Assembly: GCA_022820625.1 (NCBI GenBank) | Contig: JAJEFE010000150.1 | Span: forward strand, 1 to 40,133 | Length of the DNA: 40,133 bases | Source of the DNA: Gammaproteobacteria bacterium | GTDB lineage: Bacteria > Pseudomonadota > Gammaproteobacteria > Steroidobacterales > Rariloculaceae | Direction of reading: 5' to 3' | Shown here: positions 9,056-17,336 of the stretch, piece by piece | How the letters are laid out: each line of letters begins with the position of its first letter | Numbering within the stretch: the first letter of the stretch is position 1 | Translations under genes and position numbers: made by a program | The notes under the pieces: model-generated | The model's input: the letters and a program-made list of their open reading frames with translations, nothing else | Told to the model about the DNA's origin: nothing | The model's database searches: none

Positions 9056-9724
9056 ATGCGAATTGTCTTGCTTGGCGCACCGGGCTCGGGAAAGGGCACC
9101 CAGGCGAAGCGGCTGCAGGAGGATCGGGGCTGGCCGCAGGTGTCGACCGGCGACCTGCTGAGGGACGCGGTCAGCGCTGGCACCCCGATGGGACTGCGCG
9201 CCAGGGCGGCCATGGACGCCGGTGAGCTGGTTGCCGACGAGGTGGTGCTGGGCATCATCAAGGACCGGCTCGGCTCCGCCGACGCCGGCCGCGGCTACAT
9301 ATTGGACGGCTATCCCAGGAATCTGGCGCAGGCCGAGGCCCTGGACGGCGTATTGGCGGAACTCAACCAGACGCTGGACGCGGCCGTGCTCATGGATGTG
9401 CCCCACGAGCTGCTGATGAAGCGCCTCACCGGGCGGCGGACCTGTTCGAAGACGGGGAAGCTGCTGAACATCCATTTCTCGCCTCCCGAAGAACTCCAGG
9501 CATGCATCGATGCTGGCGGAGAACTCCTGCAGCGGGACGATGACCGCGAGGCAACCATCGACAACCGCCTGGAGGTCTACCGGCGCCAGACCGAGCCGTT
9601 GATCGAGTACTATCGCGGCCGCAACCTGCTGAGCGTCGTCACGGCGCATGGCTCCATAGACGAGGTTTACGCTGGTCTCGTCGGCGTTCTCGACGACGCA
9701 GCGTTTGCCGGACGCGGCGCATGA
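9056..9724 (+). CDS. adk: Adenylate kinase
   Basis: Converts ATP and AMP to two ADP in the cytoplasm. The 222-residue protein has the P-loop GAPGSGKGT (7-15), the AMP-binding STGDLLR (30-36), DGYPRN (84-89, usually DGFPRT), and lid-domain LTGRRTC (124-130) with RDD further on. The lid has one Cys (130) and lacks the other three of zinc-type enzymes, so it should be the non-zinc form. GGGAAAGGGAGG lies just before the ATG. The TGA overlaps the ATG of the following SDR gene by 4 bases, indicating translational coupling with a gene that has no obvious metabolic link. Confidence 0.95.
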   Translation: MRIVLLGAPGSGKGTQAKRLQEDRGWPQVSTGDLLRDAVSAGTPMGLRARAAMDAGELVADEVVLGIIKDRLGSADAGRGYILDGYPRNLAQAEALDGVLAELNQTLDAAVLMDVPHELLMKRLTGRRTCSKTGKLLNIHFSPPEELQACIDAGGELLQRDDDREATIDNRLEVYRRQTEPLIEYYRGRNLLSVVTAHGSIDEVYAGLVGVLDDAAFAGRGA

Positions 9725-10506
9725 GTGAATCCTTGCGGGCACGCTACGGGGAGTGGGCCCTGGTGGCGGGCGCGTCGCAGGGGTTCGGCGCCTCGTTTGC
9801 GGATGAACTCGCCAGACGAGGCATGAACGTGGTGTTGGTCGCCCGCCAGGGTGACCGGCTTGAGAAACTCGCGGAACGACTGCGGGCGGACCACGGTGTC
9901 GAGGTCCGCAGCCTGGTGTTCAATCTGGCCGGGTCGGATGTCGCCGCAATGATCGGCAATGCCGTCGCCGATCTCGACCTGGGAATTTTCATCTATAACG
10001 CGGCATACGTTCCCGTCGGCAGGTTTCTGGAGGCTGGGGAAGCGGCGCTCGAACAAGTGGTCCGCGTCAACGTGCGCGGCCCGCTCCTGCTGGCACGGTC
10101 GTTGCTGCCTGCCATGTCCGCGCGCGGACGCGGCGCGGTGGTGCTGGTGTCATCCCTGGCGGGTCTGCAGGGTGCGCCACGCGTGGCCGCCTATTCGGCC
10201 AGCAAGGCATTCAGCGTGATCCTGGCCGAAGCGCTGTGGGGTGAACTCGACGAGCACGGAATCGACGTTTCCGTCTGCTGTGCCGGCGCCATGCCCACCC
10301 CGGGTTACCTCGCTTCGACGGATTGGAAATCGCCGGGAATGCTTTCCCCGGACGAAACTGCGCGCCAGACACTCAACGCCCTTGGCAAGGGTCCGCGAAT
10401 CGTACCCGGGCTGATCAACCGGCTGTCCGCTCAACTCGTGGGACGCCTGTTGACCCGCAAGGCGGCGATCCGGCTCATCGCGAAGAATACCGGGCGCCTG
10501 TCGTGA
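9721..10506 (+). CDS. Short-chain dehydrogenase/reductase (SDR)
   Basis: Classical SDR of 261 residues. The cofactor-binding motif is GASQGFG (17-23), with NAA instead of NNAG near 93-95. Catalytic Ser145 (LVSSLAG), Tyr158 and Lys162 (YSASK) are all present, so it should be active. The basic residues after the first strands (VARQGDRLEKL) favour NADPH, by inference. It overlaps adk by 4 bases and the next short frame by 4 bases. A second SDR and a sulfotransferase occur downstream on the same strand, so oxidation or reduction of an alcohol or ketone that is later sulfated is plausible. Substrate unknown. Confidence 0.88.
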   Translation: MSESLRARYGEWALVAGASQGFGASFADELARRGMNVVLVARQGDRLEKLAERLRADHGVEVRSLVFNLAGSDVAAMIGNAVADLDLGIFIYNAAYVPVGRFLEAGEAALEQVVRVNVRGPLLLARSLLPAMSARGRGAVVLVSSLAGLQGAPRVAAYSASKAFSVILAEALWGELDEHGIDVSVCCAGAMPTPGYLASTDWKSPGMLSPDETARQTLNALGKGPRIVPGLINRLSAQLVGRLLTRKAAIRLIAKNTGRLS

Positions 10507-10622
10507 TCGACCTGCTGCCGCGAGAGCGCGACGACGACCGTCGCTGCGCGGAAAAGTACGGGCAGCTATGGGAACAGTACCGTCGCAAGGTGCCCTGGCG
10601 AATCGTGCCGCGCGTCTACTGA
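10503..10622 (+). pseudogene. C-terminal remnant of an ERG4/ERG24-type sterol reductase
   Basis: A 39-codon frame that can start with GTG at 10503, overlapping the SDR stop by 4 bases, and ends with TGA at 10620-10622. The motif RDDDRRCAEKYG followed by WEQYRRKVPWRIVPRVY closely matches, from memory, the extreme C terminus of Delta14/Delta24(28)-sterol reductases and related isoprenylcysteine-methyltransferase-like membrane enzymes, where this tail binds NADPH. The roughly ten transmembrane segments that should precede it are absent. The simplest reading is a deletion that removed the rest of the gene; a coupled micro-ORF is the alternative. Confidence 0.65.
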
Positions 10623-10631
10623 GATGGACGG

Positions 10632-11030
10632 ATGAGAAAATTGCTGATCGGCCTGCTCGCCCTGTTCCGGCGTGTCTCGCTGCTGATGCTGAAGCTGCGG
10701 GGCAGGACCACGGCCGATGTCGCGGAACAGCGCGTGGTCAGCGGCCGGGCCTGGGACGAATTCTGCGACACGCTGAAGGCCGCCGGAGCGGCGCTCAACT
10801 ACCCGGGCGCCCCCCGGGACCCATTCAACCAGGCCGAGGGCTACCGCTATCTGACCCGTCTCGTGGTGGCTCGCCGGGATCCCGGGATGCCGAACTGGCT
10901 CGAAACGGCGGGCCATACGTCGGGCACCATGTGCTTTCGCTGGATCAAGGCGAAGGACCATCCGCAGCCGCAAACGCGGGTGGTCGGGTTTTCGGAGCTT
11001 GTGGCCCTTCGTAGGTCGCCGGATTCCTGA
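10632..11030 (+). pseudogene. DUF1214-family gene with a large in-frame internal deletion
   Basis: A 132-codon open frame. Residues 30-78 (RVVSGRAWDEFCDTL, YPGAPRDPFNQAEGYRYL) match the N-terminal part of DUF1214 proteins as I remember them. Residues 83-117 (DPGMPNWLETAGHTSGTM, FRW, PQPQTRVV) match the C-terminal end of the same family. Full-length members are several hundred residues, so about 300 residues appear to be missing at a junction near residues 78-82, with the frame kept. The product is probably inactive. It lies between a sterol-reductase remnant and a sulfotransferase. Confidence 0.65.
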
Positions 11031-11035
11031 TACAC

Positions 11036-12424
11036 GTGGGCTCCTTGGAACACACAGGGGATTCGAAGCCAGCGGTCCCACGTGGTGAAGAAGTTTCCCG
11101 GACGTCGACTGACTACCACCGACCGTACCGCCCGTTACCGGTAGCCGTATTCAATCATGCAGGCCGACTGGCCCGGAGGCTGGGTCTCGGTGGCGGACTC
11201 AGGGTCGACAGGATGATCGCCGCGGCGAGAAGAAAGACCGGATTGAATGATTTCGGTGACGATTGGTTTCTTGAGCCCCTGAACGTACTTGTCAACTCCA
11301 TCAACGAGGAAGCCCGGCTTTCGCCCGTCGGTACTGCCATACAGAGATCGAGGATCGTATCGTCCCTGTCGACGCGGCTACGCGCCGAGCGACTGATCAG
11401 AAAACACCCTGAGATCCTCGAGCAGGATCCGGGCAGGATCATCCTGATCGCAGGCCTGCAACGAACCGCGACGACGACCTTGCACCGGCTGATCTCCGCG
11501 GATCCCGGCATCCGCAAACTCAGCGCCTGGGAGGCATTGAACCCGGTGCCGCTGCGGGGCGAGAAGCAAGGCGATCCCCGACGACGGATCAGACTGGCGA
11601 AGCTGGCGGAAAAGACGATCGGTTTTCTGGCGCCCGACTTCGCTGCGATTCATCCGATCCGGTACGACGCTCCCGAAGAAGACGTGTTTCTGCTGGACCT
11701 TTCGTTCATGAGCCAATCCCCGGAAGCGATGATGCACGTACCGGGCTACGCGGCCTGGCTGGAGCGGCAAGACCACGCCAGGGCGTACCGGTATCTGCTC
11801 ACCATGTTCAAGCTGTTGCACTGGCAGCGCCCCGGCAGGAACTGGGTCCTCAAGACGCCGAACCATATGGAACATCTCGATGTGGCGTTGCGGGTGCTGC
11901 CGAACACCACTGTCGTTCAGACCCATCGCGACCCGAAGAAGGCCGTGGCTTCGTTCTGCAGCATGGTGGCTCACGGGCGGGGCATTTTGAGCGATCATGT
12001 GGATGCCGGAGAAATCGCACGTCACTGGGTGCGCAAGATGCGGCGGATGCTGGAGCGGTCCATGGCGGTTCGCAACTCCGGGAGGGCCGACGCCTTTGTC
12101 GACGTGTCGTACTACGACCTTGTTTCGAATCCGATTGACGAGGTACGGGCGATCTACGGGCACGCCGGCATCGAATTCACCGGGCGAGCCGCGAGCGCCG
12201 CGGTTGCGCTGGCAGCTCGAGACGTCAAGGACCGCCACGGCAGGCACGTTTACTCGTTGAGCAGTTTTGGCTTGAACGCCGAACGGGTCGACAGGCAGTT
12301 TGCCTTCTACACGCGTGCGTTTCGTATCCCCGATGAAGGCGCCGGCATGACGGACATGCGCCAGGGACCTGCCAGGCGAATCAGGGAGAGATGGCAAACC
12401 GATCCAGAAACTACAGCGGGATAA
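11036..12424 (+). CDS. PAPS-dependent sulfotransferase family protein
   Basis: Transfers a sulfuryl group from PAPS to an unknown acceptor in the cytoplasm (Sulfotransfer_3-type). In 462 residues the 5'-phosphosulfate loop is GLQRTATTTLH (140-150) and the 3'-phosphate motif is THRDPKKAVAS with Arg298 and Ser306. Around 270-276, WVLKTPN is typical of the family. The first 34 residues are poorly conserved. The GTG at 11036 lacks a clear ribosome-binding site, but no better start keeps the conserved segment LPVAVFNHAGRLARRLG (34-50). The 3' end overlaps the next SDR by 34 bases, so the two are likely co-translated. Neighbouring SDRs and sterol-enzyme remnants make a lipid or steroid-like alcohol the best guess for the acceptor. 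Confidence 0.85.
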   Translation: MGSLEHTGDSKPAVPRGEEVSRTSTDYHRPYRPLPVAVFNHAGRLARRLGLGGGLRVDRMIAAARRKTGLNDFGDDWFLEPLNVLVNSINEEARLSPVGTAIQRSRIVSSLSTRLRAERLIRKHPEILEQDPGRIILIAGLQRTATTTLHRLISADPGIRKLSAWEALNPVPLRGEKQGDPRRRIRLAKLAEKTIGFLAPDFAAIHPIRYDAPEEDVFLLDLSFMSQSPEAMMHVPGYAAWLERQDHARAYRYLLTMFKLLHWQRPGRNWVLKTPNHMEHLDVALRVLPNTTVVQTHRDPKKAVASFCSMVAHGRGILSDHVDAGEIARHWVRKMRRMLERSMAVRNSGRADAFVDVSYYDLVSNPIDEVRAIYGHAGIEFTGRAASAAVALAARDVKDRHGRHVYSLSSFGLNAERVDRQFAFYTRAFRIPDEGAGMTDMRQGPARRIRERWQTDPETTAG

Positions 12425-13413
12425 CCAGTGCGGTTACGGCTGCGGTCATCGACCGTCTGTCGCAACGGGAAAAAATCACCCCTTTGACGGGGAACGTCCG
12501 CATTGACGGCAAGGTATGCCTGGTAACAGGTTCCAACACGGGACTTGGAAAGGCGGTGGCCATTGATCTTGCGAGGCGCGGCGGCCACGTCCTGATGGCT
12601 TGCCGAAGCGGACACCCTGAAGCAGGTGAGGAGGTCAGAAGGATTTCCGGCAGCGACAAGGTCGACATGCTGAAGGTCGATCTCGCGGATCTGGAATCCG
12701 TGCACCGGCTTTGCGACCAGCTCAGGCACAGGAGACGGCGGCTGGACATCACGGTACTCAACGCAGGCCTCATGCCTCGCAGCGCCCGGCGGTCGCCCCA
12801 GGGATACGAGCTGATGTTCGCCGTGCACTTCCTGGCCAACCGGGTGTTGATCGACCGGCTCCTGGACGACGGCGTGATTCAGCCATCCGTCCGCGGCGAG
12901 GAACGGCCCAGAATCGTAATTGTGGCCTCCGAAGCGCATCGCTCTGCCGACCCCATCGACTTCGACGATTTCGGCGCCTTTACGGACTATGGGCTGAAGG
13001 ACGGTCTCAAGTACTACGCGGCAAGCAAGTTGCGCCTGTGCACCTACGCGCACGAACTATCGCGCCGTTTGAACCCGGAAGGCGAGGTAAGGGTCGCCGT
13101 GAATTCGTTGTGCCCCGGACCTGTCAACTCCAACATCGCCCGGGAAGCACCGCCATTCCTGAAGCTGCTGCTCTTTCCGGTGATGAAACTGCTGTTCGCA
13201 TCGCCCGAAAAAGCGGCGAATCCTGTCATCTACCTGAGTTGCGCAGAGGAAATGGGGCGGCGCACCGGCGTGTACCTTCACCTGATGCGTGAAAGACCGG
13301 CTTCGCCGCTGGCCAGGGACAAGGCTGCCGGTACGCGGCTCTGGCAAGTGAGCACATCGCTGATCGAGAAACACGCGCCGGCGGGTCGCAGTGAAGCGGA
13401 TGTTCGCTCGTAG
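12391..13413 (+). CDS. Short-chain dehydrogenase (retinol dehydrogenase/WWOX-like SDR)
   Basis: A 340-residue SDR with an N-terminal extension of about 40 residues before the Rossmann fold. Visible motifs are TGSNTGLG (46-53), NAG (124-126), Ser180 (VASEAH), Tyr209 and Lys213 (YYAASK), and CPGPVNSN. TGSNTGLG with a long C-terminal region is typical of retinol dehydrogenase-like SDRs that act on hydrophobic alcohols. The start ATG has AGGGAGAG immediately upstream, inside the end of the sulfotransferase gene. Pairing with the sulfotransferase suggests a common hydrophobic substrate. Confidence is high for the family and low for the reaction. Confidence 0.88.
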   Translation: MANRSRNYSGITSAVTAAVIDRLSQREKITPLTGNVRIDGKVCLVTGSNTGLGKAVAIDLARRGGHVLMACRSGHPEAGEEVRRISGSDKVDMLKVDLADLESVHRLCDQLRHRRRRLDITVLNAGLMPRSARRSPQGYELMFAVHFLANRVLIDRLLDDGVIQPSVRGEERPRIVIVASEAHRSADPIDFDDFGAFTDYGLKDGLKYYAASKLRLCTYAHELSRRLNPEGEVRVAVNSLCPGPVNSNIAREAPPFLKLLLFPVMKLLFASPEKAANPVIYLSCAEEMGRRTGVYLHLMRERPASPLARDKAAGTRLWQVSTSLIEKHAPAGRSEADVRS

Positions 13414-13441
13414 CGCCCTCGTCCACGATGGCTGCGAGGCG

Positions 13442-13906
13442 CTACGCCCGCAGGGCTATTCCGGGCGCCGCGGCGGTCCAGGGATTGATTGCCCTGACGC
13501 CGGTGTTGCGGAATTCCTTCTCGTTTCCGGTCACGATGGTCAAATTGCGACTGCTCGCCGTACCAGCGAGCATGCCGTCCGGCAGGCGGTGGTCGAGTGA
13601 TTCCCCCATGCGCCGCTTTATTTCCATGATGACGGCACACTCCAGGGCATCGGAAGCGGTCCAGTCAAGTATACGATCTTCAAAGATGTCATCCAGGATG
13701 TTCTGAAAACGCGTGGCCAACTCCTCTCGTCGCTGCCCCGTTTTCAGTCGACCGATGCGGTTCAGGATTTCCCATATCGTGATGGTTGAAATGCCGATTC
13801 CCTCATGCGCAATCGCATCGAGAAACCAGGCGACTCGGGGTTCGGGGTAGGGCCGCATCATTTCCGACACGACGCTGGTGTCCAGGATCCAGGCGACTGG
13901 AGCCAT
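13442..13906 (-). CDS. PIN-domain ribonuclease toxin (VapC/FitB-like)
   Basis: Toxin half of a type II toxin-antitoxin pair, a Mg-dependent RNase. The 154-residue PIN domain shows the conserved acidic residues Asp9 (ILDTSVVSE), Glu46 (TIWEI) and Asp110 (LPDGMLAG), followed by the common TIVTGNEKEF strand. The ATG at 13906 shares its A with the TGA stop of the antitoxin gene; a GTG one codon upstream is the alternative start. This one-base overlap gives the usual coupled order of antitoxin then toxin. All active-site residues appear intact. Confidence 0.88.
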   Translation of the reverse strand: MAPVAWILDTSVVSEMMRPYPEPRVAWFLDAIAHEGIGISTITIWEILNRIGRLKTGQRREELATRFQNILDDIFEDRILDWTASDALECAVIMEIKRRMGESLDHRLPDGMLAGTASSRNLTIVTGNEKEFRNTGVRAINPWTAAAPGIALRA

Positions 13907-14163
13907 CACGCCTCTTTCTCATCGGTGAGTTCGACACGGCGTTGGCCATAGCGCCCGGGCAGCAACAACTCCACTCCATGCTCCGGTCCGAAATAGTGCC
14001 TGAACGCATCGGATGGCTTCGTGCGGCGCATGGCCCGCTCGCGCTTTTCGCGGACGATGCGGCGGACGAATTCTTCCGTCGAAATGCCCGCAAGATGCGC
14101 TTCGCGTTGCACCCAGGCCTCGTCTCTCGGGTCGATTTCTCGCACGGTCATGGTGGAACTCAT
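13906..14163 (-). CDS. VapB/FitA-like antitoxin
   Basis: An 85-residue partner of the PIN toxin. The N-terminal segment (MTVREIDPRDEAWV, then AHLAGISTEEFVRRIV) has the beta-strand plus two-helix pattern of a ribbon-helix-helix DNA-binding domain, so it probably represses its own operon. The C-terminal part, rich in charged residues, should bind and neutralise the toxin. An alternative start is the ATG four codons in (MTVREID). The pair lies between a metabolic cluster and rnd, a typical accessory insertion place. No promoter could be fixed in the 140-bp gap to rnd, where I see nothing else. Confidence 0.82.
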   Translation of the reverse strand: MSSTMTVREIDPRDEAWVQREAHLAGISTEEFVRRIVREKRERAMRRTKPSDAFRHYFGPEHGVELLLPGRYGQRRVELTDEKEA

Positions 14164-14303
14164 CAGGCCAACCCCGTTGCAACGATAGTGATGGTTTGGC
14201 GATAGCGACGCCAGCCTGATTTGCCGTCAATACGACCGGATTCTTCACTGGCATTGCTCAGTAACACGTGGTAAGGGCAGGAACAGCCGCTCGCCACGGA
14301 CCG

Positions 14304-15377
14304 CTACACAAGGCCCTTCAACTGGTCCCATCGCCAGCCTCCGGCTATCCGGCCGGACGGTTTTTCCCTGAGCAGGTCGAGGAGTTCCTGGCGCGTCGCC
14401 AGTACCTGCGGATCGACATTCAGTTTCCTGGCGCGCAGCTGCGCCCCGTCGCGCAATCGCCTGAACTGACTTTCCTGGATCGGCGCCCGCCGCACGTCGA
14501 CCAGGCGCAGATTCCTTGCGGTCTTCGATGCGGCAATCGCCGATACGATCTCGTCGCCGAATCGCCGGGCGAACCGTTTCGGCAACTCCGGGATGCCCGA
14601 CAGGTCGCCAGGGTGTCTCGGCATGGTTTTGGCGATGCGCACCAGCAGTTGGTCGCTGCAGAGCCAGCGCCGCGGCCGGTTCAATCGCTGGGCGCAGCTC
14701 TCGCGCCATTCCACGAGCGCGAGAGCTGCGCACCGGGTTCGGGCGTTCAGGGCGCGGACACCCCTGAGCCGCGACCACAGCGCTGCGGGCGGAGTCAGAA
14801 CGGGTGTTTCAAGCGCGGTCCGGCAGTCTTCCTCCAGCCAGTCCAGCCGCCCCAGATCATTCAACTTCTTACGTAACGCGCCCCACAGCGCAAACAAGTG
14901 ACGAACATCGTCCAGCGCGTACTGCAGCGCTCCCCCGGGCAATGGCCGGGCGGCCCAGTTCGTGCGCGTGAATCCTTTCTCCAGGCGGACATTCAATTCC
15001 TCCCCCACGAGATCCTGAAGACCGATCTGGGGCGTCTTGCCCAGCAGCGCGGCGGCGATTTGCGTGTCGATCAACCGGGACGGCAATCGAAACATCAGCC
15101 GCTGCATGGCTTCCAGGTCCTGGCGGGCGCTGTGCAGAAGCCAGGTTCGCCCGGGTGCGAGCAGGGCGGAGAACAGGGGTTTCAGGTCCATGTCCGCCAG
15201 GCAGTCGACGCAGGCCAGGCGGTCGGGCGTCGCGACCTGGATCAGGCACAGCCGCGGGTAGTACGTTTGTTCCCGAACGAACTCCGTGTCCAGTGCCACC
15301 AGGGGAGCTTCGCTGATGGCATCGACAAGGTCCGCCAGGGATTGAGCGTCGTCGACGAGTCGGTCTGAATCGGTCAC
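14304..15377 (-). CDS. rnd: Ribonuclease D
   Basis: 3'-5' exoribonuclease for tRNA 3' maturation and RNA decay, cytoplasmic. The 357-residue protein has the DEDDy exonuclease residues Asp30 and Glu32 (LDTEF), Asp87 (HSARQDLEAM), Tyr153 and Asp157 (YALDDVRHL). An HRDC domain follows around residues 210-290 and a second helical C-terminal region after that, the arrangement of E. coli RNase D. ATG at 15377 is family-like. It is divergent from mpl with a gap of about 70 bp that must hold both promoters. Confidence 0.94.
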   Translation of the reverse strand: MTDSDRLVDDAQSLADLVDAISEAPLVALDTEFVREQTYYPRLCLIQVATPDRLACVDCLADMDLKPLFSALLAPGRTWLLHSARQDLEAMQRLMFRLPSRLIDTQIAAALLGKTPQIGLQDLVGEELNVRLEKGFTRTNWAARPLPGGALQYALDDVRHLFALWGALRKKLNDLGRLDWLEEDCRTALETPVLTPPAALWSRLRGVRALNARTRCAALALVEWRESCAQRLNRPRRWLCSDQLLVRIAKTMPRHPGDLSGIPELPKRFARRFGDEIVSAIAASKTARNLRLVDVRRAPIQESQFRRLRDGAQLRARKLNVDPQVLATRQELLDLLREKPSGRIAGGWRWDQLKGLV

Positions 15378-15446
15378 GGATTTGTGAGACAGTACACTAG
15401 GGCTTCACTAGGGAGCCAGTCACTCCCCAATTCAGGCAGTCGGTCC

Positions 15447-16841
15447 ATGCGCGTTCACATCCTCGGAATCTGCGGCACCTTCATGGGTGGAGTCGCCGCG
15501 CTGGCAAAGGCGGCGGGCCACCGGGTCTCGGGCTCCGATGAGAACGTGTATCCACCGATGAGTGACCTGCTCGACAATCTGGGCATCCCCGTTCGCGAAG
15601 GTTACCACCCGGAGCATCTGGAAAGTGACATCGATTGCGTGGTGGTGGGCAACGTCATGAGCCGGGGCAGGGATGTGGTGGAGGCGCTGTTGAACTCCAG
15701 CCTGCCATTCTATTCCGGCCCGCAGTGGCTGGCGGAGCACGTCCTCAGGGATCGCTTGGTCCTGGCGGTTGCCGGCACCCATGGGAAGACCACCACCAGC
15801 AGCCTGTTGGCCTGGATTCTCGACCATGCTGGCTTGGAGCCGGGTTTCCTGATTGGCGGTGTGCCCGCCAATTTCGGCGTTTCTGCGCGCTTCGGAGCGT
15901 CGGAATATTTTGTCGTAGAGGCCGACGAATACGACACCGCCTTCTTCGACAAACGCGCCAAGTTCGTCCACTACCGTCCTCGTACCCTGGCGATCACCAA
16001 TATCGAATACGATCATGCCGATATTTACGAGGACCTGGATTCGATCATTCGGCAGTTCCACCACCTGCTTCGAACGGTCCCCGGCCGCGGTCTGGTCGCT
16101 GTCAACGGTGCCGACGCCAACATTGTGCGATTGTTGGAACAGGGGGTCTGGACGCCGGTGGAATCGTTCAGCGCCGAGGACCGCGGGGCGACCTGGTTCG
16201 GCAGGCATGACACGGTTGATTCCGGTTCCGCGATCGCCGTTTATCGCCAGGGCGAACGTGTGGGAGACGTGCATTGGTCCCAGTTGGGCAAACACAATGT
16301 CGAAAACGCACTTGCTGCCGCCTGTTGCGCGGTCCACGCGGGTGTTCCGGTGTCAACGGCCCTGGAAGCCCTTTCAACATTCAAGGGGGTGAAGCGGCGC
16401 CTGGATAAGCGCTGCAACTACGGCGGAATTACGCTCTACGACGATTTCGCTCACCATCCCACAGCCATCCGGGCGACACTTGCAGCGCTGCGCAACGCCC
16501 GGAGCGGCAGCCGCATCATCGCGGTGCTCGAACCGGGTTCCAATTCCATGCGCATGGGCGTACATGGAGACAGCCTGAGCGGTGCGCTTGGCGGCGCCGA
16601 CAGGGTGTTCGTGCTGGCGCGCGACGATCTTGCCTGGGACGTCGCATCGACATTGGCCGACCTGGGGTCCAGGCTGGTGGCCGCACGGGACGTGGACGAA
16701 TTGCACGCGGGGCTGCTGAAGGAGTTGCGGCCAGGCGATCGAGTGGCAGTCATGTCCAATCGGGGGTTTCAGGGGCTGCCCGGACGGTTGGAAGAGTCCC
16801 TGCGCCAGCGGGCGCACGTGGCCACCGACAGTGAACGGTGA
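15447..16841 (+). CDS. mpl: UDP-N-acetylmuramate:L-alanyl-gamma-D-glutamyl-meso-diaminopimelate ligase
   Basis: Peptidoglycan-recycling ligase that joins the recovered murein tripeptide to UDP-MurNAc, cytoplasmic. The 464 residues compare with about 457 in E. coli. The N-terminal UDP-binding motif HILGICGTFMGG (4-15) distinguishes Mpl from MurC. The ATP loop is AGTHGKTTTSS (109-119), followed by EADEYDTAFFDKR and, in the C-terminal domain, YDDFAHHPTAI. The start at ATG 15447 places the HILGICGT motif at the usual distance from the N terminus; 21 upstream in-frame codons to 15384 are rejected. Confidence 0.95.
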   Translation: MRVHILGICGTFMGGVAALAKAAGHRVSGSDENVYPPMSDLLDNLGIPVREGYHPEHLESDIDCVVVGNVMSRGRDVVEALLNSSLPFYSGPQWLAEHVLRDRLVLAVAGTHGKTTTSSLLAWILDHAGLEPGFLIGGVPANFGVSARFGASEYFVVEADEYDTAFFDKRAKFVHYRPRTLAITNIEYDHADIYEDLDSIIRQFHHLLRTVPGRGLVAVNGADANIVRLLEQGVWTPVESFSAEDRGATWFGRHDTVDSGSAIAVYRQGERVGDVHWSQLGKHNVENALAAACCAVHAGVPVSTALEALSTFKGVKRRLDKRCNYGGITLYDDFAHHPTAIRATLAALRNARSGSRIIAVLEPGSNSMRMGVHGDSLSGALGGADRVFVLARDDLAWDVASTLADLGSRLVAARDVDELHAGLLKELRPGDRVAVMSNRGFQGLPGRLEESLRQRAHVATDSER

Positions 16842-17004
16842 CTTCGGGGTCGCCGGAAAACAGCAACCTTCCCGCAGACCGCGTTCGTCACGAGACCTGT
16901 GGCAAATGAGGGAACCAATAACGATTCCGGGACTCGTAGACCTCTGGGGACTGTGAGAAAATCGACTCCTGCGATTCTGCCCCATATCGAAGGAAACGCC
17001 TGGC

Positions 17005-17331
17005 TTGAATGAAATCTCCGAATCGACCGGCAGCTTCCATATCGGCCAGGTCGTGATGCACCGACGATTCGGGTACCGGGGCGTCATCTATGACGTGGAC
17101 CCCAGTTTCATGCTCAGCGAACAGTGGTACGAAAAGGTTGCCTTGAGCCGTCCGCCCAAACACCGTCCCTGGTATCACGTCCTGGTGCACAACGCCGATC
17201 AGACAACCTATGTGGCCGAACGTAACCTGCGTCCGTCCGCCGATCCCAAGCCAATCCGGTCGCCGTTCATCGAGAGCTATTTTCAGCGGTTCAACGGCAG
17301 GTTCTACGAGCCCAGACTCCGAAGCAACTGA
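17005..17331 (+). CDS. hspQ: Heat-shock protein HspQ (YccV-like, hemimethylated-DNA-binding fold)
   Basis: Small cytoplasmic protein; in E. coli HspQ is a Lon substrate and specificity-enhancing factor and was first described as binding hemimethylated DNA. The 108-residue sequence shows the family pattern [21 protein letters not shown] and the WYHVLV strand. The start is taken as TTG at 17005, with AGGA 10 bases before it. The neighbouring ATG at 17009 is out of frame, and the first in-frame ATG (codon 18) would cut into the conserved fold. The C-terminal extension after residue 75 ([17 protein letters not shown]) is longer than in E. coli. Rubredoxin follows after 5 bases. Confidence 0.88.
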   Translation: MNEISESTGSFHIGQVVMHRRFGYRGVIYDVDPSFMLSEQWYEKVALSRPPKHRPWYHVLVHNADQTTYVAERNLRPSADPKPIRSPFIESYFQRFNGRFYEPRLRSN

Positions 17332-17336
17332 CCGCG

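Noticed and set aside
7279..9261. 660-codon minus-strand open frame opposite the amine oxidase and adk
   Set aside because: No recognisable motif, and the plus strand has two clear enzyme genes here.
16980..16987. CCCCATAT before hspQ, a perfect match to the heat-shock sigma-32 -10 box
   Set aside because: It lies only 18 bases before the start codon and 3 bases before the ribosome-binding site, leaving no room for a leader, and no CTTGAA-like -35 box is at the right distance.
17009..17011. ATG as start of hspQ
   Set aside because: Out of frame with the HspQ coding sequence; the in-frame TTG at 17005 with an AGGA ribosome-binding site fits better.
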